Below, in pieces: positions 49,933 to 63,900 of a stretch of 64,000 nt of DNA (the stretch's first letter is position 1; every line of letters starts with the position of its first letter). The translations under genes and the position numbers were made by a program. Location of the stretch: contig NC_133123.1 of the NCBI RefSeq assembly GCF_033568475.1, positions 16,726,622 through 16,790,621 of the forward strand, read 5' to 3'. The notes under the pieces were generated by a model. It had not been told where the DNA came from, did no database searches, and worked only from the letters and a program-made list of their open reading frames with translations. This DNA is from Henckelia pumila (taxonomy: Eukaryota > Streptophyta > Magnoliopsida > Lamiales > Gesneriaceae).

Positions 49933-51198
49933 GGGTTTTTTTATATTTAATTTTAAAAAAAATTAAATTTCAAAAATAAGTTGAATTGAAAACGATTGCA
50001 TATATACCCCAAAACGCAACGCTAGAATTTTAAAATCCAGCGTCCGCTTGAATGAGCAGCGGACGATTATTTCTTTAGTATTAATATGAAATCTAAACTT
50101 TAATTTTAATGTTCGAATACTCTAAAAAAATAATTTTTTAATTTGTTAACCATGTTGAAAAGTTTTTAAAAAAACAAAACAAAAAATTTACAGTTCAAAA
50201 AATTAGATTGATTAAATAAATTTATTTTCATAAGATATATTTATAAAACATTAGTTAACCTAAATAATATATTTTCAATAAAATTATTTAATATTATATT
50301 TTTAAATTTAAATTTTATTTTTAACTTAAATTTTAGTTAGCACATTCATATATTTATTTTAATTAATTTCGATTTGTGTAAATTTTTCGATTTTGTGGAT
50401 AAACCTAAAAGAGTTAATTCAGATTTTTATAAAAAAATCTTTATTTATTATTGATATAAAATTTTGTTTCTAAAAAATTCTAAATTTTAATTTTAAATTT
50501 TGAATTTGATGTTCAATTAAAAAAATTATTAAAGAACAAAAAAAAAATTTTTAACGGTTAAAAAAATTAAACTAATTAAATGAATTTATTTGTTATCATT
50601 TATATTTATAGAAATATTGGTTAACACAGATATTTTATTATTTTTTATTTTATATTATATTTTTAATTATAAAGTTGGTTAGTGCATTTGTTGATTTATT
50701 TTAATTTATTTGGATTTATAGAGTTCTTTCAGTTTTATTAATAAACCTAGAGAGTTAATTCGAATATATATCCGGGTCTTCTTTTTTTAAAAAAATAATT
50801 ATATAATTGAGAAATATTTTTTATAAAAATATTTCTAAAAATATATGACTATGCTAACTAAAATTTAAGTTAAAAATAAAATTTAAATTTAAAAATATAA
50901 TATTAAATTAATTTATTGAAAATATATTATTTAGGTTAACTAATGTTTTATAAATATATCTTATGAAAATAAATTTATTTAATTTCATAATTTATTTAAA
51001 AAACAAAAATTAAAAAAAAAATAAATGCACATGGGGACTCCCATTTTGGGAGTTCCATGCATTAAGGAGCGTCCGCTGCATTGAGTAAAATTCCATCGTC
51101 CGCTAACAACAGTGGCGTTTTGGGATATATGTGCAACCGTTTTTAATTCAACTTATTTTTGAAATTTAATTTTTTTTAAATTAAATATAAAAAAACCC
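49933..51198. mobile_element. Large foldback or long-TIR element of 1.27 kb
   Basis: The first about 420 bases reappear inverted in the last about 340. Outer ends are GGGTTTTTTTATATTTAATT and its complement, with only scattered mismatches. CAAAAATAAGTTGAATT, CCAAAACGC and the motif CGTCCGCT/AGCGGACG recur near both ends. The arms also contain ACATTAGTTAACCTAAATAA and its mirror. The middle (about 50470-50800) is a diverged direct copy of part of the left arm. No open frame is supported. Long inverted ends suit a Mutator-like or Foldback family; no target duplication was found. Confidence 0.7.
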
Positions 51199-51199
51199 C

Positions 51200-51230
<31 letters not shown>

Positions 51231-51234
51231 TTTT

Positions 51235-51326
51235 GATATCATGGGCAACAGCTGACGTGTCAATCACTGGTTGGATATACAAGATATCACGTCAGCTGTT
51301 GCCCATGATGATTGCCCATGATATAT
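51235..51326. mobile_element. Foldback element, GACGTG-core type, after TA repeat
   Basis: ATCATGGGCAACAGCTGACG pairs with CGTCAGCTGTTGCCCATGAT, enclosing CAATCACTGGTTGGATATAC. A second TTGCCCATGATATAT lies at the right edge. A TA run at 51200-51226 is on the left. It is closely similar to the element at 5247-5341. Confidence 0.8.
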
Positions 51327-51974
51327 AATTTTCAAATTTGCTTAGTGGTTAACCTAAAAAAAGCTAGATTTTTTAGCATAATTTCTAATTAATCAACTGC
51401 AAACTGCATCACTGCATTGCAAAACGGTCACAGCACATAAGATATTCAGGAATATGTTAGAAAAATTAAAAATGTAACTTTTGTCAAAATATTTAATGCA
51501 TAATTTTATTCAATTTTTCTCGAGGAAAAATTACATAGGGCTGAGTTACCGAAATTGAAATATGATTGACGACTGACGAGGTAGGTTGGGAGTTTTTTAG
51601 GTCCACCACACTAAATTTAACTTTTTTCAAAATATTACATGTTTGAATGTATTGTGAACCAAATTATTTTAGTCCATCACACTCTAAGCTAGCTGCAAAT
51701 TGTGAAATACTTGATAATATATATTTCTAGTTTTAAAACTAAACAAACTTAAGGAATAAAAGTCGAACATTTTATTAGCTGATCTACTAATAGGCTTTGT
51801 TCCCTGATCTTGAGTGAACCTAATGCAAGATTATTCCGTCCTTTCAAAGACAAATTATGTATAAAAGGGACAAAACAACCTAATTCTTATGTATGAAGCC
51901 CTTTCGTAACAGAACCACCACCGCGTACGTGGAATCATCTTGCTTGAATCTGCAGCAGATGATGATTGAACAAG

Positions 51975-54900
51975 TCAAGGGATCGGTTTATCCTCTTCCA
52001 GGAACAAGTGAATTATAGATCTCATAACTTCATTATCCGCCACGGAGGAGTCCTGCAGCAACAGAAAAGGATGAGAGGAAAATTATTGATTCAAATACGA
52101 TCTCCCAAAATATGTTTCCTCAAATCATTACCAACTTAGTTTGAAACAGTGTTTTTAAAAGCGCGCGCTATGAATATGATCTCCCAAAATATGTTTCCTC
52201 AAATCATTACCAACTTAGTTTGAAACAGTGTTTTCTATAGCGCGCTATAGCGCAATTTCTAGGCTGAGCGCTACGTAGCGCTCAGCCTTTAGCGGAAAGC
52301 TCAAAGAGCGCATGCTATTTGCCCGTCCGGAGCGCCTTAGCGCAAATAGCGTGCGCTATTGGGCTATGGCGCAAAAAGCCCACGCTATTTGGGCAAAAAT
52401 ATTAGAAGCCCATTAATAATTTTATTTAACGTAAAAGATAGAACCCACATCGCGAGTCTTGATCTGCTCGTTCCCCACGTCCAAGGGGATTCAGAAATCA
52501 GATTTCCTCAAGCGAAGGCCAAAGAAACTTACCGTTGGGAATCGAAACTTTCCAGAGTTGATTTAAGAGGTAAAGATGAACCCTAGATCCGATTTCAAGG
52601 TAGATTGGGGTTTTGGGGTTTTTTTGAGGTGGGTGGTTTCTGTTCGAAAAGCTGAGCAACAGAATCCAAAGAAGAGGTTGGGTTTAATTTCTGGGTAGAT
52701 TCGTTGGAATTATTGGTTGAATTTTTGTTTAAATATTGGGCAGATTGTTAGGCTTAAACGTGTTGTAATGTTTAAGAATAGCTAATTATATCACTATTTA
52801 TTAATTTAAGGATAATTCTTACTTATATAAGTATATTTTTAGTTTTATAATTAATTAATTGGTGTGCACGAATAGCTTACGCTATGCGCTGTGCTATTTA
52901 CGCTACGCTATGACAACACAAAAACGCTACAGGCCAACGCTACGCCTTTTAAAACACTGGTTTGAAACCATTCATTGCCAAACTTCATCTTACTGTTAAG
53001 GTTAGAAAACAAATGACTCGTCATTCAAAAGTTCACCACTGGCAGGCTTTGAGTTGGAAAATTAGACTAGAAAAGACGCTAAAAATGATTAGTCAAGGCA
53101 CATGCATGACGGATGACATAGGTTTCATATATTACATTTAGAAACAAATGATATTAAGGACAAGACAATGCCAGGCGATAGGTAAGTTTTTTGATGAAGT
53201 TCAGAGCAGAACAAGGGGAAAGTTCAAGGTTCAGGTTTCTATGTGCCATATTTATGTCCAAAACAATATCAGGTGTTAAAGGCTTCACGAGAACAATGCC
53301 CCGATCACATTAGAGGGTGAGATAGACACCACGATAAGTTTATTGTCAAAGGTGGATTTGATCTCGAGCAGTGAGTAACAACTTTCCAACATGGTTTGAA
53401 GCTTGTTTTTGGAACAATCATATCTCTAAGATCCGTCGAGAGAAAATGGCAGGTATTATAGCAACTGAACGTGATTTCCAACTGTGCAATATAATTTTTT
53501 TTTGTTCGGTGAGATATTTGGAGCAGGAGTGTTACTTTCTCGCAAAGCAATACATGTATTAGCCTAGGGTGGAAATTAGGTCCAGCCACAAATCATAGTA
53601 GGATGTCTTGGAAAGGAGGTTCAAGGTCAAGTGAACATTCAGTGGCATCATTTGCAACTAGAAAGATCAGATAATAGCTGGTCAACATTGACGTGAATAC
53701 ATATGCAAGACTTGAACTTGAGTAAAGATTAAATATACACAGTGGAAATTTTTGTTAAGAAATGGGACTTGGACCCAACTCACCCCAAAAGCTAGCTCAA
53801 GAGGGGAGGATTGCCCTTGTCTATATTAAAGAATCCCAGGATATTTACCCAACCGATGTGGTACACAAATTAACATACCAACAATTCCAAATACCAGTCG
53901 ATCCAATACAAAAAATCAAACAGCAATGTACAAATATGGCACCTGTGGCTTACTAATGAGCCCCTTCAGAATAGAATGTAGAGTCAACCGAAGTTCTTTG
54001 AAGAGGACAGCAGTTTGAGCCGGTGCTTCCATTGTCAGCCAATTATCTACAATAATTCGTCCAGTCTGTAATATCAAGAGCAGACGCCATTACAAACCAG
54101 TAGTAAATTAGTTTACATAAAAAACGACAATGAAATACCAATAACATCAGTACGTTGAAAGAAAAATATACCTGATGCTGAACACTTATTGATCCCCCAA
54201 ACAACAAAATAGAGTAGGGGGAAACAATTGTTGTGTCTCGCATGAATACTTTCTTCGTCTCTACCTGAAATTATGATTCATAAGAAGGTAGTACGGATCA
54301 GTGTAAACAAATCAGTGTAAATCTCTTTCCCCTTATGATGTATTATTTCTCGATCTACCTGAGAAAAAATTACCCTTAAAAATATCAGCTTAAAATTCCT
54401 TTATTATGTATTTATTTCTTGATCTCTACCTGAAATTTATGATTTATAAGAGGGTTATATAAATCAGCGTAAAAAAATTTCCCTTATAATTTTAATTTGA
54501 TATATTTATTTCTTTCTTTCATTCTGTTTTACTGTAAAAAAATATTTGTTCTTTGGTACGCAGTGGGTGGGAGAGTCAGCATCAATCCATAGAGTTGCAT
54601 AATCCATGTCAGACAGAAATAGTCAAAAAGCACGAACCTTTTCGAGGAAGACAAGAAATGGGTATTGAAATGCTTTCTGGTTACTGTTAACAGAAGAAGG
54701 GTGTATGTGAACTTCTCTTTTGCCATCATACCACACAGGACGACCTTTGGCATTGCCTCCATCAATCTTGGCGACGTTAGGATAGAGACCCGCACAAATT
54801 ATTGCCTGAATATGTACCTCGAGGATCAGTAGAGCAAAAAACTTTCCCAGACAGTTGAGAAAAGACATCATAAGTTTTAGTTTTTCAAGTTTGTCTATTT

Positions 54901-57900
54901 CCAACTGTTCTAATTGCCAATTAATGTTGGATGGTGGGTTTGACCGCGTTTCTAGTAAACCATGCATTGACTCCTTTATAGGCTATTGAATAATGACCCT
55001 CCTCATTTCTTGTCTAGGTAAACTCGATGACAATATATATATGAGATATAAGATAATTGAAAATGTCGTATACGCTACTCTGTTATAGTGTCAGGTTAAC
55101 TTAAAATAACAGGATGATGGATATGATCCATAGTTCATGGGCAGGGATAAATCACAAGTCAATCGCTAACGACACATCAGAAGTAAATCTATTGACAACG
55201 AAGAAAATAAATGCATAATGCACTCCAACTAGGATGTTTAAGCAGATTTTGAGGCCTAAGGGGACATGATAATTAAGTTGATGGGACACTTCTGAGAATG
55301 GTGAAATAATTTTACCTTTACTACAACAAAATGACTTGAGTATTTATTGAATGGTTGTGACAAATCTGAAAAGCAACTGTCGAGCTTTTCTTTCTTTTTA
55401 CGGCTAAACTGCTTCAGAAACAACAACTAAATTATATGCAAGCTGGAATCCAAAGCTTTAAGAACAAAAGTCAATGTCAGCAATACATGGGAATCTCTCA
55501 CCAAAAAAAACTCGTACATCAAGAAATCTTTCCACATCATATGTGTTTATCAATTTACCTGGGACCCTGGAGTCGGATCTGATTACCCAAACTAATATCC
55601 AAAAGACTCCAAACAAAAATGGGAATCAATTTTTTTGTGGCCAAAGTCCTAGGATTAGAAAATAGAACCAAGGGATTTCCACAGTTAGCATTCCAGTAAG
55701 GAAAACAACACAGATCAACAAAATCTCTACTGAAATTTTTGAACCGATGTGAAAATGGGTGTTCGAAACATGATTAATTTTCTGTCATCAACTATTACAA
55801 ATACTCGTTATATAGTCGTTAAAGACATTAACTCTGGAAAACCAGCATCATGAAGAAATGTCTAGGAATTCCTGGCAGGTGATCAGAAATTGACACACTC
55901 ATATTGTGGGAATCATGATATCTAAGTTGACAAAAATCTCTGTCTTCCAAAACGTCTTCTTTCCATCCTTCACCCACTTTTCGAAAGAACCAAGATCCAA
56001 ATGAATCGAGATAGAACACTAATTAATGCAAATAACATCTTCTCCGGCTTTTCTAGAGTATCTGCGACAGCAGGTAAATAAGACAAAACAAGAATATACT
56101 TTTTATCGCTCATACACAAGATTTTTTCTTAGTTTGGAGTTGTGTGTTCATTATTACTCAGTAACTGAAATACATAATCACGCAAGGGAAAAGTAATCTC
56201 TAATACAGAAAGCAAACACATACATGAATCCAAGAATTGACAACCGTGGCTTGTCCTGGTAAATTAAACAGAAGTACCTGATAATCTTTTGAAATATTTA
56301 TCAACCCAATGTCGGCAAGCAACGTACCAAATTGTATTCTCATATCCCTAGCATAATAGCATGCTAGTTTAAATGCAACATTTACTTTATATTCCTACAA
56401 AATGTAATTAAGCTATTTTTATTTTTATGCAAGCTTTTATAGCGCAAATCCCAAGAAAGACTCTCAACTACAAGTCCCAGAGAGAATATAATTAATTATG
56501 GTAGTATCCAAGTCAACATCAATAGGAGACAGACATTATACCTTATCATGTACATGACAGAGCTGCTTAAGAAATGTGAACTGCAAAATTTTTGAGCTGC
56601 TTTAACTCCATGCTGAAAACATTACAAGTTATCACCTTCATAATTTATGTGAAATCAACATGGCACTTCCATAAACCGAGATAGCAGCAACCACAGTACA
56701 AATAAGCCCATAGATGTTCGATCGACAGAGAAGTGACCATGCGAAAAGCTAAACTCGAAACTAATCATGTCGGGATGATTTACTAATTCAAGTGGATTCC
56801 CGACCAAAGCAACAATTAAATAAATATGAAAAAACTGCTAAGTTCTCCCAAAACATGGGGGATTTCCACCAATTTTGGGCAGCTAGAATCAAGATGCACC
56901 ATGTGCAGGTAAATAAATTACTTATTTTCCCATTTGTTTGCATTTCCACTAAAAAATTTTATCCATGTTTTATTCTTACCATAGAGTACTGTTTAGAGGT
57001 TTTTGATAAGAGACAACAACAATGCACCAAAATGGTATGCCAATGTGATTTTTGGTTTATGAATTGTACTCTTGCAGCTCTGCCTAGCTATCTAGGATTT
57101 GATAAATAAATTGTCCGCAAAGTATTACAGAGTCTTCATTTCATTTCCCAAAATATCATCTCAAAATAACCATGTAGCATTTGTTGAACATATTGTCGAA
57201 ACCACTTTTCCCAAAAAAATTAGTTTATATCAGGCGGCAAATAGTTCTATATTTCGACATGCTCCTGTTTGTTTAACTTTATCTTGGGGAATATATCCCA
57301 AAATAATTATCTAAAGCATACATCTGTCAGCTTGTCAGGCATTGGACAACAAAGGCCACGTAAACCAACTTCAGGAAACACATCAGATTTTGCACTTCAT
57401 GTTCCTGAACCTTTGAGCTCCTACTTTGAACGCCATATTGAAACCACTTCTCCCAAAAGCTTGAACTCATGGAAGCGATTTGCGGCACTACCATTAATTG
57501 TATACTTCAACTCGTTTTTTTAGCCATAAATTAACTATGTTCTTATCATGCTAGTATCATACATCAATAGCGCTCTTTCAAATATTTAATTTAGATTGGC
57601 AAACCAAATTAGGCTAGAGAAAGAATATATTATAAGTTTTACCACATCATTAAGCTAACAAGCAGCCACCGTATCCATTAAAATGATTGTTTCAATTCAC
57701 GGTGTTCAAACATTTACAAAAGCAATATAGCCACCAAACTGGCCTTGTAACAAAAATGCTGCATGCAAGAACTCAATTTGTTGCCATGCAAGTATGAAAT
57801 TGCGAAAAGCACAGACAGAACAATAACGGATATGCCCTCCGGAAAAGTACAGACAGACCAACCTCATTAAGAATTTTATCCCATTTCTGATATGCAATCA

Positions 57901-60900
57901 GCATCACTAGATGATCTGAATGCCGGATGGCGTCGATTGGAACAGATGTATCACCTACCTCATCAGTCAGCAAAGCCAATTTTGCTCTATCAACATTTTC
58001 TCTCTGCAAATCGATTTGTGTACATTACATTGTCAATTCATTCCCTCAATGAACTCAAGGAAAAATTGACGGAGCCTTAAAATAACGACCTCATCTCTTG
58101 GATGCACAAATGGTGACTTGTAACTCAAAAAAGCTGAAATGGTAAGAATTGGTGACAAACAACTAAATATTCCGCCATATAACATCATCTGCAATTCAAA
58201 CAAGAACACAAGATTAAGGCTTCCAAAAAATGTTATAACATCATCTGGCAATATGACACTTCAATATTGATCTTAAGATTTTATGCATCGAACCTTTTTT
58301 TTAATATGACACTTCAATATTGATCTTAAGATTTTAGGTAGTATTAAAAAAAAGGTTTGATGATGCATACCTTTCCGATCAGTACATCAACTGGGAGTCT
58401 CGCCAGATGATGGCCAAGAGGTGTCAACTCTTCATTTCCTTCAATGGCCCCAACCTATGGAGATAGTTCAACTTCAGCATGGCAATTGAAAGTTGAAACA
58501 CAAAAACAAATGCCATAACGACACATTATAGGAAGTTTTCCCTGACCAAAACTGTAAGAAAAAATAACTGTAAAACATTAGATGATATCAAATATCATTT
58601 CATAAACTTGGCCTGCCATTTTGTGTATCCAAAAGGTTGCATGATTGAGCTGATAACTTGAAGCTCTTAGTTGAAGTCATAAAAAAACATTTAATTAAAG
58701 ACATCATTTAATGAAGTTATTAACTAAAACCATTAAGAGGACATGTTTGTAAATTCACAATTCAACTTGCATAAAAATATATAAAAATAAAATAATAAAA
58801 TAAATAATAATAATATAATATAAATTAAATATAAATATAAATATAAATATAAATATAAATAAATAAAAATAATAATAGATAATAGATAATAGATAACCAT
58901 GATTTATTAGTTAATGGGTAGTATTTGAACAATATTAAGAGTTTTGTTCAAGTAGAGTAACACGAAAAAAAAAAGATCGCAATGACTTTTTGACCATATG
59001 TTTTATCCAAGTAATTTTTAAATTTAAATAAAAAAATATTTGTTGAAAAAACAGTAACAAAGATATTTCATTAATTAAAGACATCAATTAATGAAACTCT
59101 TAGTTAAAGTCACAAAAAAACATTAATTAAAGACATCAATGAATGAAATTATTAACTAAAACCATTAAAAAAAACAAGGACATGTTTGTAAATTCACAAT
59201 TCAACTTGAATAAAATAAATAAATAAATAAATAAATATAATATAATATAATATAAATAAATAAATAATAGATTATATATATAATAGATATATATGGGCAA
59301 CCACAAAAAACCACAAAAACCCGGTAGTGTGTTTTAGACCAAGTGCTAAAAACTGAAGACTTGGCCTACAGGCTGTAACACACTACCGGGTTTCTGTGGT
59401 CGCCTACAAAAGCCACGGAAACCCTGCACCCTAACTTCTAAGGTGCGTGGATAAAGAGTCAAAATTGTGTATATATATACACACACACACAATTTTGTAT
59501 ACCCTACACAAAGGTGTGCAGGGGTATCCTTGGGCGCCTTCAGAAACCCGGTGACTTGATTTAGGAAAAAAAAATAAAAAATAAAAATGGAGGCACTTCA
59601 TGCAGGGTATCATAATTGTGTGTGTGTGTATAATATTAAAAGGTGCATAAATATCAGCAATTACTGATTTGTTAATCAATTATCGATAATTTTTCAATTA
59701 AGGCCTTGTGCCAGACTCAGAGAAGCAAACTGTGCCTTCGCTAAAATATTGATCATTGTGGTCTCTCAACTCAGAAAAACTGGAAAACAATTACCTCATA
59801 CAGAGAAGAAATTGCCGAGGCAATGGCTTCTTCCGTGGGAGGTTCCAAAGCCTGAAAATGGTAATTTGGACCAAATAAACCGAGTGAAAAGTGGCACATG
59901 CCGTGAGATAGATTTTTGAAACAAAATCTAAAAGATGAGTAAACAAACAACTGGCTTATAGAACAGTGTCAGAAGTCACCTCAAGCAAAAATTGCTTTAT
60001 GCCACCAAGAGAGAGTATCTTCACTTGCAGACACAACTCAACCAATGGCATACGCTTCATCTCTGGTATCTAGACGGCCAAAACACGTTAACAAACATTT
60101 AGAATAAATTTGGTCAAAGCAAGTCAAGTTCAGTAACATACTCTCCAAAGATAGTCATTCATTTATTTATTCATTCTTACTAGACCAGGAAGCTGTCATT
60201 ACCTGATATGGGCGCATTAACTTTTCATATCTATGGCGAGTATACAAACAAAAGCAAATTCCTGGCTTCACACGTCCAGCTCTTCCTCGCCTTTGCCTAG
60301 CATTTGCTTGAGATATCCAATCTTCCACCATGCTTGATAGTTTCTATATGCATCAATTACGCATCAATTACGACGTGGTGTAGGTATTGAGAGATGAAAT
60401 CAAAAGTTATGCAAATTCAATGGATTTCCAAATTAACAATTCATGCACACTCACAGAAGTTGTAAAATGCCCTAGATAAAAAGGAGTCTGCAGTTGTAAA
60501 AGAAAAAACGCTTATATTATATTAAAATTCTGTAAGTTAAATGTTGTCACTTCATAAAGCACTTTTTGCACCCCATCGTATACCTAGATAGATCTAGGTT
60601 TTTAGGATGGTCACATCACTTTCCAATAATCATAATAAAGTTTCTGAAACACTATGAATTGTTGCTTCCTTTCATGTTTCCCAAAACGAGGAAAATTATA
60701 ACAAATACCAGAACAAACCCCGGGATTTTTGAGACAAAGGAAAACAAGTTGATATCAATTATCATGTCACCGTTTAAAATATCTAGCATTTTCATTAGTG
60801 GAAAATAATGGTGGCTAAAACCGCTTTGTTCCACCAAATCAAGAAACCCCTTGATCCGCATATAAAAGTCATTTCAGATTCTATTTTTTAAGAAGATAAA

Positions 60901-63900
60901 AAATCCTAGCACCATCCAAGAAAGGCCAACTGAAACATTGAAGTTAACAAGAAACGTACGTTCTGGAATGTGCATCAATGGTGCACTGCAGTAACTAGCT
61001 AAAGTAGCATATTGCAGTCATTTTCTAAACATACAACTAAGGCCAACTGAAAACTTTGAAGCTAATAAGGAAAACACGTTCTGGAATGTGTATCAATGAC
61101 GCAATGAGGTAACTAGATTAAGTACCATAATGCAAGGTCAAATTATACAACTCTCTCTCTGTCAAAAAGAAATTATACAACTCTCTCACTTGAAAACTGA
61201 AAAGCTTCTACTTTTGGTGAATATTCTTAAGCACATAATAACCAACAAGAATTAATCCACACTGCAGTTTTGATCGGGTGCAGGTTTTATCGTGTGCGAC
61301 CACTAAAACCCGGTACCGTGTTTTAGTGTAAAAAAAACACTAAAACCCGGTACCGTGTTTGTGTTTTAGTGGTCGCACACGAAAAACCCTGCACCCTAGG
61401 GTGCAAGTGATCATTACTGTATATATATGTATGTATGTATGTATAAAACATAACTTATTTCTAAAGGAAGTACATGAAGACATGAACAGACCTTCTGAGG
61501 GTTATAGCGATTCTCCTTATGCTTTCCACAATCTACCACATACACTACGTCATCTACAGTTATACTTGTTTCTGCAATATTTGTGGCAATTATAACCTGG
61601 AAATAAGAGCAAAAAGCATATTCAGTACAATGAATATATCCAGTATAATGAATATATTTCAGTATTCTAAAAGACGTCGGTTAGTACCGCCTAGGTGGTG
61701 CCTAGGAGCTAGGCGGTTGTGCACCGCCTTGATGTTTAGACAGTTGATGCCTCAGGGTGTTATTACATTAATCGACCGTCTAGGCTGCCTAATCGCCGCT
61801 TAGACGGCTCAAAATCCGCCAAGGCCGCCGCCTAGATCTTTTTTAATTTTAAAAAAAATATTATTTGACATATTTTTCAATCAATTTGTATCCGATGAAA
61901 ATGAGGAATATGCCATGAATCTTGAGTTTAATTCGATAAAGAGGAATAATTGGATAAACATTAAGATGAACAAGAAGAATTATATTTTAGGCTAAAAAGA
62001 GAAAACCGCGTTTTAATTCGATAAAAAGAAATCATTGGAGAAACATTGAGATGAACAAGAAGAATTAAATTTTAGGCTAAAAAGAAAAAACCGCTTCGGC
62101 GGCGCTAGGCAGCGGGTGACCGCGCGCCTACCACTTACCGCGTTTTAGAACATTGATATATTTTATACATAAACGAGATCACTCGTATAAAACACTAAAC
62201 AAAAGATCCATGTCTCTTATTTTCCACTGATATTTTATGAACAAGATAACAGCAAAACACTAAACATAGCCCTTTCCAAACCACAACACTAAGGCACCAT
62301 GCATTTGTATTTTTATTTTTATTTTTATTTTTTTAAAAAAAAATAAAGGGCACCATGCATTTGTATAAACTACTACCCGAATCCGAACCCGATAAAATAA
62401 AATTGGGTCTGGTTGGGCACGATTTTCCATATCCAGTAACCGATCAGATACCAGCTGTTTCTTAAAAAAGAAACTTAAGTAGCCCTAAACTAATTCAATC
62501 TATTTGGCCATTATATTTTCTGCCTCTGGTTTGTATCATGCTTCAAAAGGCATAGGAAAATTCAATCAGAATAGATACTGCATTTTCAGTTGTTAACTGG
62601 GATTTACCATCATTATTCAAACCTTGATTCTTGACTTTGTTTCTGTGTTCTTTTTTTTTTTTTTAAAGAAACAATATTATATTAATTACGGTAAAATTAT
62701 AGAGTACAATATGCGGACAAGTTTCTGTATTCATTCTACCAAATAGATATACCTGCTGACTGCTGCAGTGGGCTAGTGTTTTGAATGTTTCACTAATCCT
62801 CTTGTTTTATAAATAATAATATGAAAGCCTTCAGCCACACCTATTACTCCTAATAAGATTATTATTATTTTGTGCTGCTTTGGAACCCTATATGCTGTTT
62901 TAACAAAGGGCTGTAAATGTTGTAGCAAGTTTTTCGATAATCAATACTTGTGCAAAAAAAAAAATAAAAGAAAAACAGATATTGAAATTTTCTATGAATG
63001 GTTTAAGATTTTGCTTTAAAAAAACAAGAATGAGTTTATGGGGTATCTGATGATGGGTGCGGTGCCCAAATCATTTATGGGGTTATAGTTAGTCGGGTAT
63101 TTTTTCCCCTACTCGATATGTCAGGTAGCTGATTAACATTACCCGAACCCGACAAAACCCGATATGCGCCATCCCTACTAACAACAGGGATGTTTTCAGA
63201 TAGAAAAGCACACATACAAACAAGAAGTCTAAACGCTGCATCTCAAACAATTATCTATCGCAGCACAAGAAGGCAGACCAATATTACAAATTTTTCATTC
63301 TTAAAGATTATAAAAATGAAGACGAAAAATAAAGATTGTAACAGTTTTAAAATAAAGTCACAGACTCACTGTATGCAACTGAACGAAGACTCACGACACA
63401 AGGAAAGCCAACACAAAATAACAGCGGAAAGTTTTACCTTGCGAATGTTATCAGGAGGTTTCTGAAACACTTTCTTCTGATCCTCAGGTGCTATAGATGA
63501 ATGTAAAGGAAGAAGCCATTCAGATGAATTTCCACCAAACTGGCGAGAAGCAGCAAGTTTTTCAAGTAACATATTTATTTCTGCAACTCCCTATCGTATG
63601 ATAAAATATCATGTCAACAAGTGTTCAAACAATAAACATGCCACAAAATTAAATTACACATCAATGGCCCCTACCGGCAAGAAGACTAGTATGGCCCCCT
63701 CTGCGTAAGTTTTGTCAATGTGGCACACAAGATCCTCAAGAAGATCATAATCAATAACATCTTCATTCAAATTTCTCTGAAAAAATGATTGTGAACAAGT
63801 AATGCATAAAAATTAATTAAAAAGCACTTGACCTTGATAAGGAGAAACATACCAAATTCTCGCACGTTTTTTCATTGTACTTTACATAATTACTTTGAAT

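Noticed and set aside
54623-54967. Longer helicase exon reading through 54806-54967
   Set aside because: A TTCAG acceptor at 54806 joins the phase-0 exon. The upstream frame is not conserved-looking.
55828-56019. Minus-strand open frame between helicase exons
   Set aside because: It does not fit the conserved helicase order. The real connecting exon with KKKEKLD and QPFNKYS is at 55408-55316.
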